A stretch of DNA of 64,000 nucleotides, taken from assembly GCF_000350225.1 (NCBI RefSeq), contig NW_005179334.1, positions 62,001 through 126,000 of the forward strand, in the 5' to 3' direction. The notes beneath the pieces are model-generated. The model saw only the letters and a program-made list of their open reading frames with translations, did not search any database and had not been told where the DNA came from. The DNA is from Chondrus crispus. Lineage: Eukaryota; Rhodophyta; Florideophyceae; Gigartinales; Gigartinaceae. Of the stretch, positions 20,340 to 29,464 are shown one piece after another; position 1 is the stretch's first letter, and every line of letters begins with the position of its first letter. Both the position numbers and the translations under genes were made by a program.

Positions 20340-21168
20340 AGAGCGTGCTTGTGTTCTATGTATTACTTCTCTAAACGGCATCATCGGCCAGATGAATCTT
20401 TCGAGGCATTTCCGGTCGCGGGCCCTTGTTCGCTCATCTTGGACACTGAAACCAGTTGCCGAATGTATGTACCCGAAAATAAACAAGCGATAAGGGAGAA
20501 ACGTGACACTGACAACCTCTTAGGTCTCATCCACGTTTTCCACGTGACCGAACAAAATATTTGTCGCTAAGCTCGACGGCAGAGATATTGAAGCACACTA
20601 TTTTTCGGGGTTTCGACACAGCCCGACCGCTACGCACGTCGAAAAGCATTTTCTCGTGTAGCGCTTGCATAAAGAGATCCAGACGCCCGGCCGTACTGGT
20701 ATTCACCCCAGATGTGGAGGTATACGGTACGGAGTGGTCGAGAGTGATGGAAGTATTTCATTCTCGTTTCAAACCCAGGTCCTTTGCATGGCGTTCGACT
20801 TTGAAGCAACCTCCATCAATCTCCCTTCCTCGGTCTTCTTCGTGTAGAGGCTCCAAACGTGATTGTCAGACCTCCCACGCCCGCCCGCCGACAGATGGAG
20901 CCATATGAAGCTTTTTCCGTTTTCGTCCTCAGGCCAAGCTTTTTGGAGGTGGGCCAGTTTCATTTCTTGTACTCCGATGGCAAATACATAAAGGTGCCTC
21001 GACCATCTCTTGTTTCCGACCTCACGCCCTCCTCATCTGCATACTATTGCTCATCTATTCAGCCTCTTTACACATACATTTCTCTATTACCGTACAGGCA
21101 TCAGCCGTACTAATATCGTAGCTATTTCAACATCGAAAGAAATTCAGCCAACCATTAACTTCCAAAGG
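20340..21168. other. Divergent promoter region between two genes
   Basis: 20,340-20,880 is duplicated in inverted form at about 32,985-33,520 and forms the distal promoter side of the zinc-finger gene. Duplication homology ends near 20,880. 20,880-21,168 leads into the next gene and has pyrimidine-rich sequence near 21,020-21,070 but no clear TATA box. No gene is supported here. Confidence 0.5.
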
Positions 21169-21669
21169 ATGGGCTTCTCTAATACTAAGAAAACGATGAG
21201 AAAGTGCATCCAAATTATCAAGGCAATGGTCAAAACATGTCTCCCGTCTCGCTCTAAAAACGCAATTCGAGCCCCGCCAGCAGATACAGATCTGTATCGT
21301 CCTGTCAAAAATTTTGATTCGAACGTCTTCACCACTGTCAAGAGTGATCTCCCTCAAGAGCCGCCGAAAGTTGCTCCGGTTCTCGAAGATCGACCATGCA
21401 AAGTGCTGTTCGGGAGAAAAAATTTGACGCGAAGCGAAGAAATCGCAATTAAGAACTACAGAGTGATTGTTGAACGCCAGCGACAAGCCAAGGATAACCA
21501 CATGCGGGAAGGTCGTGGTGAATGCCGTATTGTATATGCAGATGCGGTGGAGGTGGTCTTCGGGAAGCCTATCTACATGCACGCGTTGACTGAAACGGAA
21601 GTGAATATTATTGTTGGACGTCGGCGCATGGAAAAGGAGTCTCGCGGAAGGCAGAATGAGTTTAAGTAG
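21169..21669 (+). CDS. Hypothetical 166-aa basic protein
   Basis: I do not recognise this gene. The ATG at 21169 (context AAAGGATGGGC) is the first plausible start; the frame is open further upstream without good codons. The protein begins MGFSNTKKTMRKCIQIIKAM, has a basic N-terminal third, a proline/acidic middle (DLPQEPPKVAPVLEDRP) and a helical, charged C-terminal half (LTRSEEIAIKNYRVIVERQRQ, MHALTETEVNIIVGRRR). It has no signal peptide after this start and no membrane segment. AATAAATAAA lies at about 21,790, a good distance for polyadenylation. It stands alone between the duplicated block and a copia LTR. It is probably a real lineage-specific gene. Confidence 0.6.
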   Translation: MGFSNTKKTMRKCIQIIKAMVKTCLPSRSKNAIRAPPADTDLYRPVKNFDSNVFTTVKSDLPQEPPKVAPVLEDRPCKVLFGRKNLTRSEEIAIKNYRVIVERQRQAKDNHMREGRGECRIVYADAVEVVFGKPIYMHALTETEVNIIVGRRRMEKESRGRQNEFK

Positions 21670-21831
21670 CGTTGATATGTTGGAAGATAGTAGCGAAGGA
21701 AGGTGTAATAGAGCATTGTGATGTGCACGGCACTCATGAAACTCTGAGAGAAGAACATGAGCAAAGTATTGTGATGCAGAGTCATACTAAATAAATAAAA
21801 AATTGTCGAAAAATATTAACTACGGTACCGT

Positions 21832-22823
21832 TGTCGAGTTATGGGTCATGGCGAGCTGGTTACAGTGGAAGTCAGTGCAACGTATCGAGCAAGGAAATGT
21901 GTAGAGGTGTCAACACGGTATCCGACGCGACGGGCGTAGTAGGTAGAGGACACTCTTCTGATGAAGAGAGCGTAGCGGCCGAAGGGTAAGGATGGCAAAG
22001 ATTGGTCAGCACTAATTGCTGGGGCTTCCTCCTTGTGCGCTTGCCGGTTGGGAAGGCGCAAAGGTTGGTGAGAGTTGTGAGGCTCGATACCTCCGATTTA
22101 CGGAAGGGGCACAGATTGGTGTCTTAAGTACACCAATTCTGTCCCAAAAAGGGGTCGAACAAAACCTACCTAAAATGGTATGCTACCTAAGCATGTATGA
22201 TGCTGGCCTGTGTGGGTGAGTGTGTACCGAAGTGAATGGGTTCCATTCACTACAATCCTCCCTCTATCCTCTTTTTACTGCTCATTCCTCTTTCTTAAGT
22301 ATCCGCTTTTCGCTCGAACGCCGGTACTGTTCTACTGCTTTGCCGCTCTAATTCCGTGGTTGTAGATACATGTTGCACATATTGGATTGCACGTATCGGA
22401 ATTAGCTGTCTGCCCCACCCTCGTCCATCTCGAATTGGGCCGCGTGCCATTTTGCCGTTCTCTTGCAATGAAAACAATTGCGCTTGCTTCTCAGACTGTC
22501 GCGCTCGTCTGAGGTACTCTATATCCACATGCATGGCCTTAGCTTTCCCCTTCTGTGCAAGGTGTTTCTGTTGCCTCTTTCCCTGTGACCGTTGGCGCGG
22601 TGGTGCTCACTGCTCCCTGGGTCTGCGTTTCTGCTTGCTTGTGTTGGTAAGTGCGTCTTACCAACAACCAATTCCTCATCAAACGATGAGCCGTTCTCAT
22701 GCTTGCTCACTCGAAGATATCCTTTTGGCAGGGCTCGTTGTGAACAGGGGCTGTCACCCAGTGGATCCAATTCTCACAAGTGTCAAAATCTCTATGGTCT
22801 CATTTCACACTGATCAGATTACA
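21832..22823 (-). repeat. 3' LTR of the 21.8-kb copia element
   Basis: It matches 27495-28260 throughout except for a 223-bp insert (22033-22255). The outer end is TGTCGAGTTATGGG and the inner end is GATCAGATTACA on the plus strand. Confidence 0.9.
22033..22255. mobile_element. 223-bp insert in the copia LTR
   Basis: Absent from the partner LTR and flanked by TCCTCC on both sides (22027-22032 and 22256-22261), so it is a transposed sequence. It begins TTGTGCGC and ends CACTACAA. Inside are the inverted repeat ACAGATTGGTGT / ACACCAATTCTGT and the hairpin GTGAATGG / CCATTCAC near its right end. It has no coding capacity and is a small non-autonomous element of unknown family. Confidence 0.75.
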
Positions 22824-22954
22824 AACCCCCCAGTCACGTGAATACATTCGAAGTGACTTAACATCATCACTTCCAATCAGCGCTATGTAATGCTTGCCCC
22901 TTCAGAAGCTGTGGGTCAAGTTTTTCCAGTGGTGCAGATATTATTGAGGAGTTT

Positions 22955-24682
22955 TCACAGGGTGAAGTTCCTCTTGGTTAAGGCGTCGGCAATGTTTTGC
23001 GTACCAGGTATCCATCTGACGACGTTGACATCTGCTGCCTCGAGGCTGTCCCGGATCCGTTGCACGGTCTGCCTCAGCCTGTCCTCGTTTCCTTCGTGAA
23101 GGGTTGTGATTGTATCGAATAGCCCCATTGAATCGACGAGGACCTCATTGCGCATCCTGATCTTTGGAAACAATGAGTTGATTCCCATCTTCAGGTAGAA
23201 GCCACGATCATCACCTTCTGCACAGGCCAGGATCTCGGCTCCATAACTAGAATGGCTTATACGCCTTTGCTTTGTGCTCGCCCAGTCCAGTACGTGGAAG
23301 AGTTCCGATCCATCTTGCATCGTTGTTCGTACACCTGATACTAACCCGGTTTGCCCATACGATTTGCGAGCGGTGATGTTGAACGACGCGTCCGAAAATG
23401 TCGATAGAATAGCGTTGGAGACATTACCAGGACTGTGATACACGATGGTGGGGTCCAACTTCCTAATATCCCGCACTGTGTCATTCGCCTCTACGATATG
23501 TCCGACTTTGAGGAGGGAAAATTTTTGTTGCATGTTGGAGCTAGCATAATCAGCCGGCGGTAAGACACCTTTTCCGAGCCATAACAGAGTACCAGCGAGA
23601 CTTCGGAATTGTGTAATCTCACGCTCAGTTGCATTATCTCCGGGTTGCTTACGTCTTTCCCCGGAAATGGGTATCTCCTGCAGCTGTTTCATGTATCCGT
23701 GCATGGAAATCCGAATCGACCCACTTGCGTCCTGGTCAATTTCACAACCGTTAAAGAAGAACTTACTGTTGATGATGACCTTACCGACGTCGAATCTTTT
23801 CTTCAATTTTTCCACAAATTCCGTTATCACGGCTACTGCGCCGCAGCATATGAAGTCGTCGGTGACTTTTGCAACTGCCATTGATATCTGTCCCAGGCTG
23901 TTTCTGAGTACATATATCTGGTTCAGCCCGGGCACACGCTCTAGACCCGCTTTCATAGTCATCCAGTATTCAACTGTCTTCGCCCATTGTCTCCCAGCCT
24001 CCACAATTCCGTATGGTAACTTTATCAATCTCGAGAGCTTACCGCGGGTGCCATTCCATTCTCTTGGTGGCCGTACGAAAATCTGTCGCGTGATTGGTCC
24101 GCTCTGAAGGTAGGCTCCACTGACGTCGGCCATGGCTAGCCTCATCTCAAGGAACGTGGTTATGGCAAGAAGAATTCTTATGACGTCGAACTGTGCGGCG
24201 GAGGAGTCTTTTCTGATCTTATCTTTTTCGTCGTCTCGATTTCCGTGTGGCACTATCCTGGCTTTAAGGACTTGCAAGCCATCTTCGTTGCTTTTGACCT
24301 TGTACACAACGTGGGAAGAGATTACGTTGGCGTCTCGTGGCACCTCTGACTCGTCCACCTCCTCGTATGCATCCCTCCAATTGGAGGAGTGTTCCTTCTC
24401 GAAGGCTTCTCGCACTATCCAGGACGGCGCGGATTCCAAGCCTTTGCGGCTGACTTGGTCTTTTCCAATTGTTTTGTAGATGCTCTGTATGACTCTCGCG
24501 CGATCGGATGTGAGCGTTGTGTTTCTTGGAAGTGATCCTGTCACCCTCAACTTTCCAATGTCGGCTGCAGGGTTTTCCGCTTGCGGTGGTTTGCTATCAG
24601 CGAGCAGGGTCGGAGATGGGCGTGCGTCGGACACTTCATGCGGTGGCCTTTCTTTATTCTCCCCCTGTCCGATGAGACGCAT
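22955..24682 (-). CDS. Copia reverse transcriptase and RNase H
   Basis: An open frame of about 575 codons. The RT begins with the copia block NWRDAYEEVDESEVP and VVYKVKSNEDGLQVLKARIV. It continues with the catalytic aspartate region MADVSGAYLQSG and the box KVTDDFICCG (TDD in place of the usual VDD). RNase H shows FSDASFN, SSYGAEILACAEG and ends with WIPGTQNIADALTKR. Its function is copying element RNA and degrading the template. Confidence 0.9.
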   Translation of the reverse strand: MRLIGQGENKERPPHEVSDARPSPTLLADSKPPQAENPAADIGKLRVTGSLPRNTTLTSDRARVIQSIYKTIGKDQVSRKGLESAPSWIVREAFEKEHSSNWRDAYEEVDESEVPRDANVISSHVVYKVKSNEDGLQVLKARIVPHGNRDDEKDKIRKDSSAAQFDVIRILLAITTFLEMRLAMADVSGAYLQSGPITRQIFVRPPREWNGTRGKLSRLIKLPYGIVEAGRQWAKTVEYWMTMKAGLERVPGLNQIYVLRNSLGQISMAVAKVTDDFICCGAVAVITEFVEKLKKRFDVGKVIINSKFFFNGCEIDQDASGSIRISMHGYMKQLQEIPISGERRKQPGDNATEREITQFRSLAGTLLWLGKGVLPPADYASSNMQQKFSLLKVGHIVEANDTVRDIRKLDPTIVYHSPGNVSNAILSTFSDASFNITARKSYGQTGLVSGVRTTMQDGSELFHVLDWASTKQRRISHSSYGAEILACAEGDDRGFYLKMGINSLFPKIRMRNEVLVDSMGLFDTITTLHEGNEDRLRQTVQRIRDSLEAADVNVVRWIPGTQNIADALTKRNFTL

Positions 24683-26340
24683 TTTCCCGATATTGCTTCT
24701 GGGAGTATGGCATTCGCGTGAATTTCACAGTCGTCTTCTGTGGCCAGTTCGTCTTCCAAAGAGCGAGACATCAGGTCTTGCGTGAGCTGGCTCTTTGGAG
24801 CCACGCAGACGTCTTCGTACGCGATCCTCATAGGCGGACCTTTCGTTGATCGTCTTGCCAGAACTCGATGCTGTTGGGCCTCGATAACCGTGGCTTTGAC
24901 CCATTCGTTTTTCTTCGATTTGCTGGAGGTCTCGAAATACACCGAGATTGGTTCCCCCTTTTTTAGGATTTGGCTTGGTAGGGTTCTATTGTTTTTACTG
25001 TTGAGCAAAGTTTGCAGAGCGCGAGTTGCGGCTTGTTCCTTGTTAGCGTCGAGCAGCTCCGGTGTGACTGGAGAGCTGGGCATTCCAAGAATGGAAGGCG
25101 AATACCCTTTTGCGAGTTGAAACGAGCTAAGCGTCCTCGAACCGAAGAAGAGGTTTGAAAGAAACACTGCCCTGGAGACGATTGTTTCAGCGTCAGCGTC
25201 GGTGATGTCGCTGTCCAGCTTGCGAATGATTGCCTTGATCGTTCCGTTTTTTCGCTCAACGGTTCCCACCTTGTTGTGACGGCGTGACGGCCGTGACTTG
25301 TACGTGATGCCATACTGTTTCAACAACTTATGAAAAGCTGTCTTATCGTATGCGTCGTCCGCTGAGATGGCTTGCGGTGCTCCGTGTACGCAAATCCAGA
25401 ACTGTTCCAGATATCGTTGCCTCGTGTGAACGGATTGGTTTGTTACAATTCGCGTTTCAGACCAACCCGTTCCGCGGTCTGTCATGTTAATGAGGGTGTA
25501 TTTGACATCTTTTATGTTGCAGTGCATGAAGTCTGTTTGTACTTCTTGGTTGAAGGCGGCGTTAACATAAGTCAGTGACACTTTGCGGGTGCTTGCCGGT
25601 CGCCCGTTCTTCGTACATACTTCACATTCGCTATCCACGACATCGATTGCGTTTGCCAGTTGGCTGTCGAGTGTGCCTGCGGTTTTGCATATGCTTTTGA
25701 TCTCTTCAGCTGGGGCGTGAGTATAGCGATGGATTTTTTTTGAGAAGTCGAGAGGTGTACGCTTCCCTAAGTTGCTGATATTTGCCATGAGTGTTGCGAC
25801 GGAGGACTGTTTATGAGGGATGATTTCGAGTCTTAGTCTCTTAGTCTTGCTGTTTTTGTGTTCATACTCAATGTATGTGAGCAGCGAGAATGACCTTGTG
25901 TCGGTAGGACGCCGAAATCTGATGTGCCTCGGTATTTTTGTGTTGATGACGTCGGCATGCTGCATGACATCAAGTCCGACTATGAGTGGTGATTCACCTC
26001 GTACAAGATCGAAGGTGAGGGCCACAGGTTTACTGTGTTGGTCCATGGTTGTCAATTTCCAGGTTGCTACGATTGGCCTTCCGTCATGGCAGTCGTCGCC
26101 CCATCCGTGTTCATAATACTCTCGTGGTGCAACAAGTATCAGCGGGATCCCGAGCAAGTCACAGAGTGTAGCAGCTTTGAATATGCCGCCTGTAGAAGAA
26201 GGAGCTCCTTCGTCGATTATGGGATTGGGATCGGTTTGGAGCTTAACGGATCCCATCATTGAAAATACGCTGCAGATTGGTTGGTTGTGACGTTCTTGTC
26301 GTTGGTTTCCTGAGCCTTCTTCGCATTGCTCTCCGCCCAC
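24547..26340 (-). CDS. Copia protease and integrase
   Basis: An open frame of about 597 codons. Near the start is the protease motif PIIDEGAPSSTGG with the later LIVGLDVMQHAD. After a spacer the integrase zinc region shows VVDSECEVCTKNGRPAS. The core carries an aspartate in EVQTDFMHCN, a second in ISADDAYDKTAFHKLL, and a glutamate in NKVGTVERKNG. It maps between gag and RT, as in copia. DEG instead of DSG or DTG at the protease is unusual. Confidence 0.87.
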   Translation of the reverse strand: MGGEQCEEGSGNQRQERHNQPICSVFSMMGSVKLQTDPNPIIDEGAPSSTGGIFKAATLCDLLGIPLILVAPREYYEHGWGDDCHDGRPIVATWKLTTMDQHSKPVALTFDLVRGESPLIVGLDVMQHADVINTKIPRHIRFRRPTDTRSFSLLTYIEYEHKNSKTKRLRLEIIPHKQSSVATLMANISNLGKRTPLDFSKKIHRYTHAPAEEIKSICKTAGTLDSQLANAIDVVDSECEVCTKNGRPASTRKVSLTYVNAAFNQEVQTDFMHCNIKDVKYTLINMTDRGTGWSETRIVTNQSVHTRQRYLEQFWICVHGAPQAISADDAYDKTAFHKLLKQYGITYKSRPSRRHNKVGTVERKNGTIKAIIRKLDSDITDADAETIVSRAVFLSNLFFGSRTLSSFQLAKGYSPSILGMPSSPVTPELLDANKEQAATRALQTLLNSKNNRTLPSQILKKGEPISVYFETSSKSKKNEWVKATVIEAQQHRVLARRSTKGPPMRIAYEDVCVAPKSQLTQDLMSRSLEDELATEDDCEIHANAILPEAISGKCVSSDRGRIKKGHRMKCPTHAHLRPCSLIANHRKRKTLQPTLES

Positions 26341-26690
26341 TGCTGCTGTATGGGATGTTCTTCACACACAAAGTCGCCCTTCCAGTGACCTACCTTCTTG
26401 CAAGCATGACAAACGCTGTCCTTCTTTTTGCCTGTACCCGCCGGAATGTACGGTTTGTACTTCTTTATGTTGGACGGCCCAGCGCCCTGGTATTCTTTAC
26501 GCTTACCCATCATCGTCCCTTTCTTCTGCGAGTATGATTCAGCCTTGTACTCATCGTCCCGAATACGAGGCTTTCCACTCTCAATTTCTTCATCGGCTTT
26601 TATGTCACATAGTGCATCGACGGCATCATCAAGTGTGATGCCATGTGTGGAGTGGCCCAGGTTGCTCGAGTTGATAGATCTTCTGCGCAC
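26256..26690 (-). CDS. Copia gag C-terminal part with zinc knuckle
   Basis: The frame carries the CCHC-like cluster CHACKKVGHWKGDFVC after a basic segment, typical of the nucleocapsid end of copia Gag. It lies between the N-terminal Gag part and the protease. Confidence 0.7.
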   Translation of the reverse strand: MRRRSINSSNLGHSTHGITLDDAVDALCDIKADEEIESGKPRIRDDEYKAESYSQKKGTMMGKRKEYQGAGPSNIKKYKPYIPAGTGKKKDSVCHACKKVGHWKGDFVCEEHPIQQQWAESNAKKAQETNDKNVTTNQSAAYFQ

Positions 26691-26705
26691 ATTGGAAGCT
26701 GTATT

Positions 26706-27491
26706 TCACACTGTCCCAACCATATTGCGGGTTTGGTCGATGACCATCTGGATATTCTGGTTGAGCACTGTAGGCCCATCTGCGGCTTCCCATGCCGAAA
26801 GGGCTGTCGACGCTGTCTCAGCCTTCTCCAGCATTTCTGTGAATATCGATACGGGAACGTTGACGGTATCCTCCGGGGGCTGCTCATTTCTGCTGCTCGA
26901 TTTTGTCACGAGCTGGGTGACAATGTTGTTGAAGGTTGCTGACGGGAGCTTTGCATTCTCAAGAAGAAAAATGGCAAAATTCTGGCTTTCTTGCATGCCT
27001 TGGGAGGAACTGCACATGTTCAAGTAACGCTTGGCGAGCCCTTGGAACTTCCTTGCGAACGCGTGCGGTTTTTCTCCCTTGGTCCTGATGCATTTGTAGA
27101 TGCTCTGGGAGATCCCTACCAAGCGCCGAATGCCATCAGTCGGACTGTCTTTTGCGATGATCTGCACGATTTCGTTTATAAGCTTAAATTGCTCCTTGGC
27201 CATATTGGCCACACTCATATCTTCACCGTCATCGTCGAGGTTGAGGGATATCTGGTTTCGTTGTACGGCGTTATCCAAAATGTTTCGCTGGTCTTGCTCG
27301 AGAGAAAAGTACAAAGTGAGCCCCAAAGCGCTAAGCATACCTTTTGCTCTGTTATCGCCACCTTTCGCATAGCGTTTCAAGATTTGACACCATGTTCTCA
27401 CATCCAGCCGCCACTGATACTTATCTGTCTCATGCGTCAGCTTTGGAGGTTCGATAAGTGATCGATTTGAAAAGTTAGCGTCTGGACCCAT
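26706..27491 (-). CDS. Copia gag N-terminal part
   Basis: It begins MGPDANFSNRSLIEPPKL at the ATG at 27489-27491, only three bases from the LTR, so the start codon lies inside the presumed primer site. It includes YQWRLDVRTWCQIL and a helical capsid-like body typical of copia UBN2-type Gag. Confidence 0.72.
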   Translation of the reverse strand: MGPDANFSNRSLIEPPKLTHETDKYQWRLDVRTWCQILKRYAKGGDNRAKGMLSALGLTLYFSLEQDQRNILDNAVQRNQISLNLDDDGEDMSVANMAKEQFKLINEIVQIIAKDSPTDGIRRLVGISQSIYKCIRTKGEKPHAFARKFQGLAKRYLNMCSSSQGMQESQNFAIFLLENAKLPSATFNNIVTQLVTKSSSRNEQPPEDTVNVPVSIFTEMLEKAETASTALSAWEAADGPTVLNQNIQMVIDQTRNMVGTV

Positions 27492-27494
27492 AAC

Positions 27495-28260
27495 TGTCGA
27501 GTTATAGGTCATGGCGAGCTGGTTACAGTGGAAGTCAGTGCAACGTATCGAGCAAGGAAATGTGTAGAGGTGTCAACACGGTATCCGAAGCGACGGGCGT
27601 AGTAGGTAGAGCACACTCTTCTGATGAAGAGAGCGTAGCGGCCGAAGGGTAAGGATGGCAAAGATTGGTCAGCACCAATTGCTGGGGCTTCCTCCTCTCT
27701 CTATCCTCTTTTTACTGCTCATTCCTCTTTCTTAAGTATCCGCTTTTCGCTCGAACGCCGGTACTGTTCTACTGCTTTGCCGCTCTAATTCCGTGGTTGT
27801 AGATACATGTTGCACATATTGGATTGCACGTATCGGAATTAGCTGTCTGCCCCACCCTCGTCCATCTCGAATTGGGCCGCGTGCCATTTTGCCGTTCTCT
27901 TGCAATGAAAACAATTGCGCTTGCTTCTCAGACTGTCGCGCTCGTCTGAGGTACTCTATATCCACATGCATGGCCTTAGCTTTCCCCTTCTGTGCAAGGT
28001 GTTTCTGTTGCCTCTTTCCCTGTGACCGTTGGCGCGGTGGTGCTCACTGCTCCCTGGGTCTGCGTTTCTGCTTGCTTGTGTTGGTAAGTGCGTCTTACCA
28101 ACAACCAATTCCTCATCAAACGATGAGCCGTTCTCATGCTTGCTCACTCGAAGATATCCTTTTGGCAGAGCTCGTTGCGAACAGGGGCTGTCACCCAATG
28201 GATCCAATTCTAACAAGTGTCAAAATCTCTATGGTCTCATTTCACACTGATCAGATTACA
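27495..28260 (-). repeat. 5' LTR of the 21.8-kb copia element
   Basis: 766 bp. It contains a small hairpin GTTGGTAAG / CTTACCAAC that is also kept in the other LTR. The sequence is very close to the partner LTR outside the 223-bp insert. Confidence 0.9.
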
Positions 28261-28265
28261 ACCGT

Positions 28266-29464
28266 ACGTACAGTATGCAACGGAAGTTGCCTTCGTACTG
28301 TATATCATCTCTTAAATTGCTTATGATTGGACAGCTTTACTCTTTCTCGTCCGGTATATAACGGTTACACTCTTTACGTAAAGTCAGTACCCCAAACTCC
28401 GTTTCATGGCATATAGCTTGTCTGCTACCTGCCGATACGGATGAATTGTGGACATGTAGCACTGTGGGGCAGGGCTGTGTATCAATCGTTCTCAGAGACT
28501 GTACATACTGTACTATGTTGACTACAGTGGCGAATAACTCTGGAGATTCGACAGGAGGTCTCGAAGCCGTATTGCGCATACTGTCTCACGATGCTAAGCT
28601 AATTGGCCCCTCGTACCCCGCTGCAGATGGCAGAAGGAGCAGTGGACGAGGCACATGGGACGAGTGACACCGTTGAATGACATGCCGGCTAGAGATCTGG
28701 TCGATCTGTCAGCTTCTTAAGAGGAGGGCCGACCTGCTACCTGAACTGCTTCTACTGCTTGTAAAATGCTTTACAACTTCTGCACAGGCCACAAAATGAG
28801 CTGCGCCGAGTGCTTTGCATGAATACATGTACGGTATACATGATAGCAGGAACACACAAACCGCGTGACTATTCAGAATCCCGTTTGCGTAAGCTCACTT
28901 GTGTCAACATTTCGAGACCATTCGTATTTCTCGATAATTCTTATTTGTGTATGATCTTTGACGGGTCTACCCTATTCTAAAAAAACGCATTTACTCGGCA
29001 CTTGGTAATTTCCAAACCTTTTCAACACAAGTCCACACGTTTATGAATGCGATTCAACGTTTGTTGCGTGCGATTCGTCGAGACGATGGCGTCCCTTGGA
29101 GTCGCTCCCTCCTCTGGAGTGGTCGGGTCACTTCCCCTTCTGCCGGGTGGTCATCTCTCACAGATGAAGAGATTTTCCAGCCAACCAATCCGAATGCCTC
29201 TCCAGAGCAGCGGTCCTCTCCTTCTCGTTCTTACAACAAAAGCTTTCCTTGTTGCCAAACCTGGCGCATTGTTGCCGTCTCGGAGCCTCATCATCTCCAA
29301 CACATCTCAAACTGTGGTGAAATTAAAGCTCAACACTGCTTCCTTCTATAGTATGTGCATCACACCGCCTCGCTCATCATCAGAATACAACACACACCTC
29401 AGCCTGATAGCGTACTCTCTCTTCCCAACTCTACACGGGTTCATGATATCATTTCCGCATCGCC
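28266..29464. other. Upstream region of the cysteine-repeat gene
   Basis: No gene is supported. A TATATAA motif lies at about 28,354-28,360 and an imperfect inverted repeat built on ACAGTA / TACTGT lies at 28,265-28,305. 29,040-29,460 is pyrimidine-rich and probably acts as the promoter and leader of the gene that starts at 29,465. I see no TATA box close to that start. Confidence 0.45.

Larger units (their letters stand above)
21832..28260 (-). mobile_element. Ty1/copia element with ACCGT duplication
   Basis: LTRs at 21832-22823 and 27495-28260, with ACCGT on both sides (21827-21831 and 28261-28265). Minus-strand order is copia-like: gag with a CCHC knuckle, protease, integrase, RT, RNase H. 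The bases next to the 5' LTR read GTTATGGGTCCAGA, as expected for priming by a half-tRNA of initiator Met, the mechanism known from Drosophila copia. The protease has a DEGAPSS form in place of DSGA. Domain character reminds me of the GalEa/PyRE1G1-like copia branch reported from crustaceans and red algae, but that is a weak assignment. It is fairly recent and broken in about three places. Confidence 0.9.

Noticed and set aside
22356-22841. 161-aa frame, present again at 27793-28326
   Set aside because: Both copies are the same stretch of a copia LTR. Repetition reflects the LTR pair, not a gene family.
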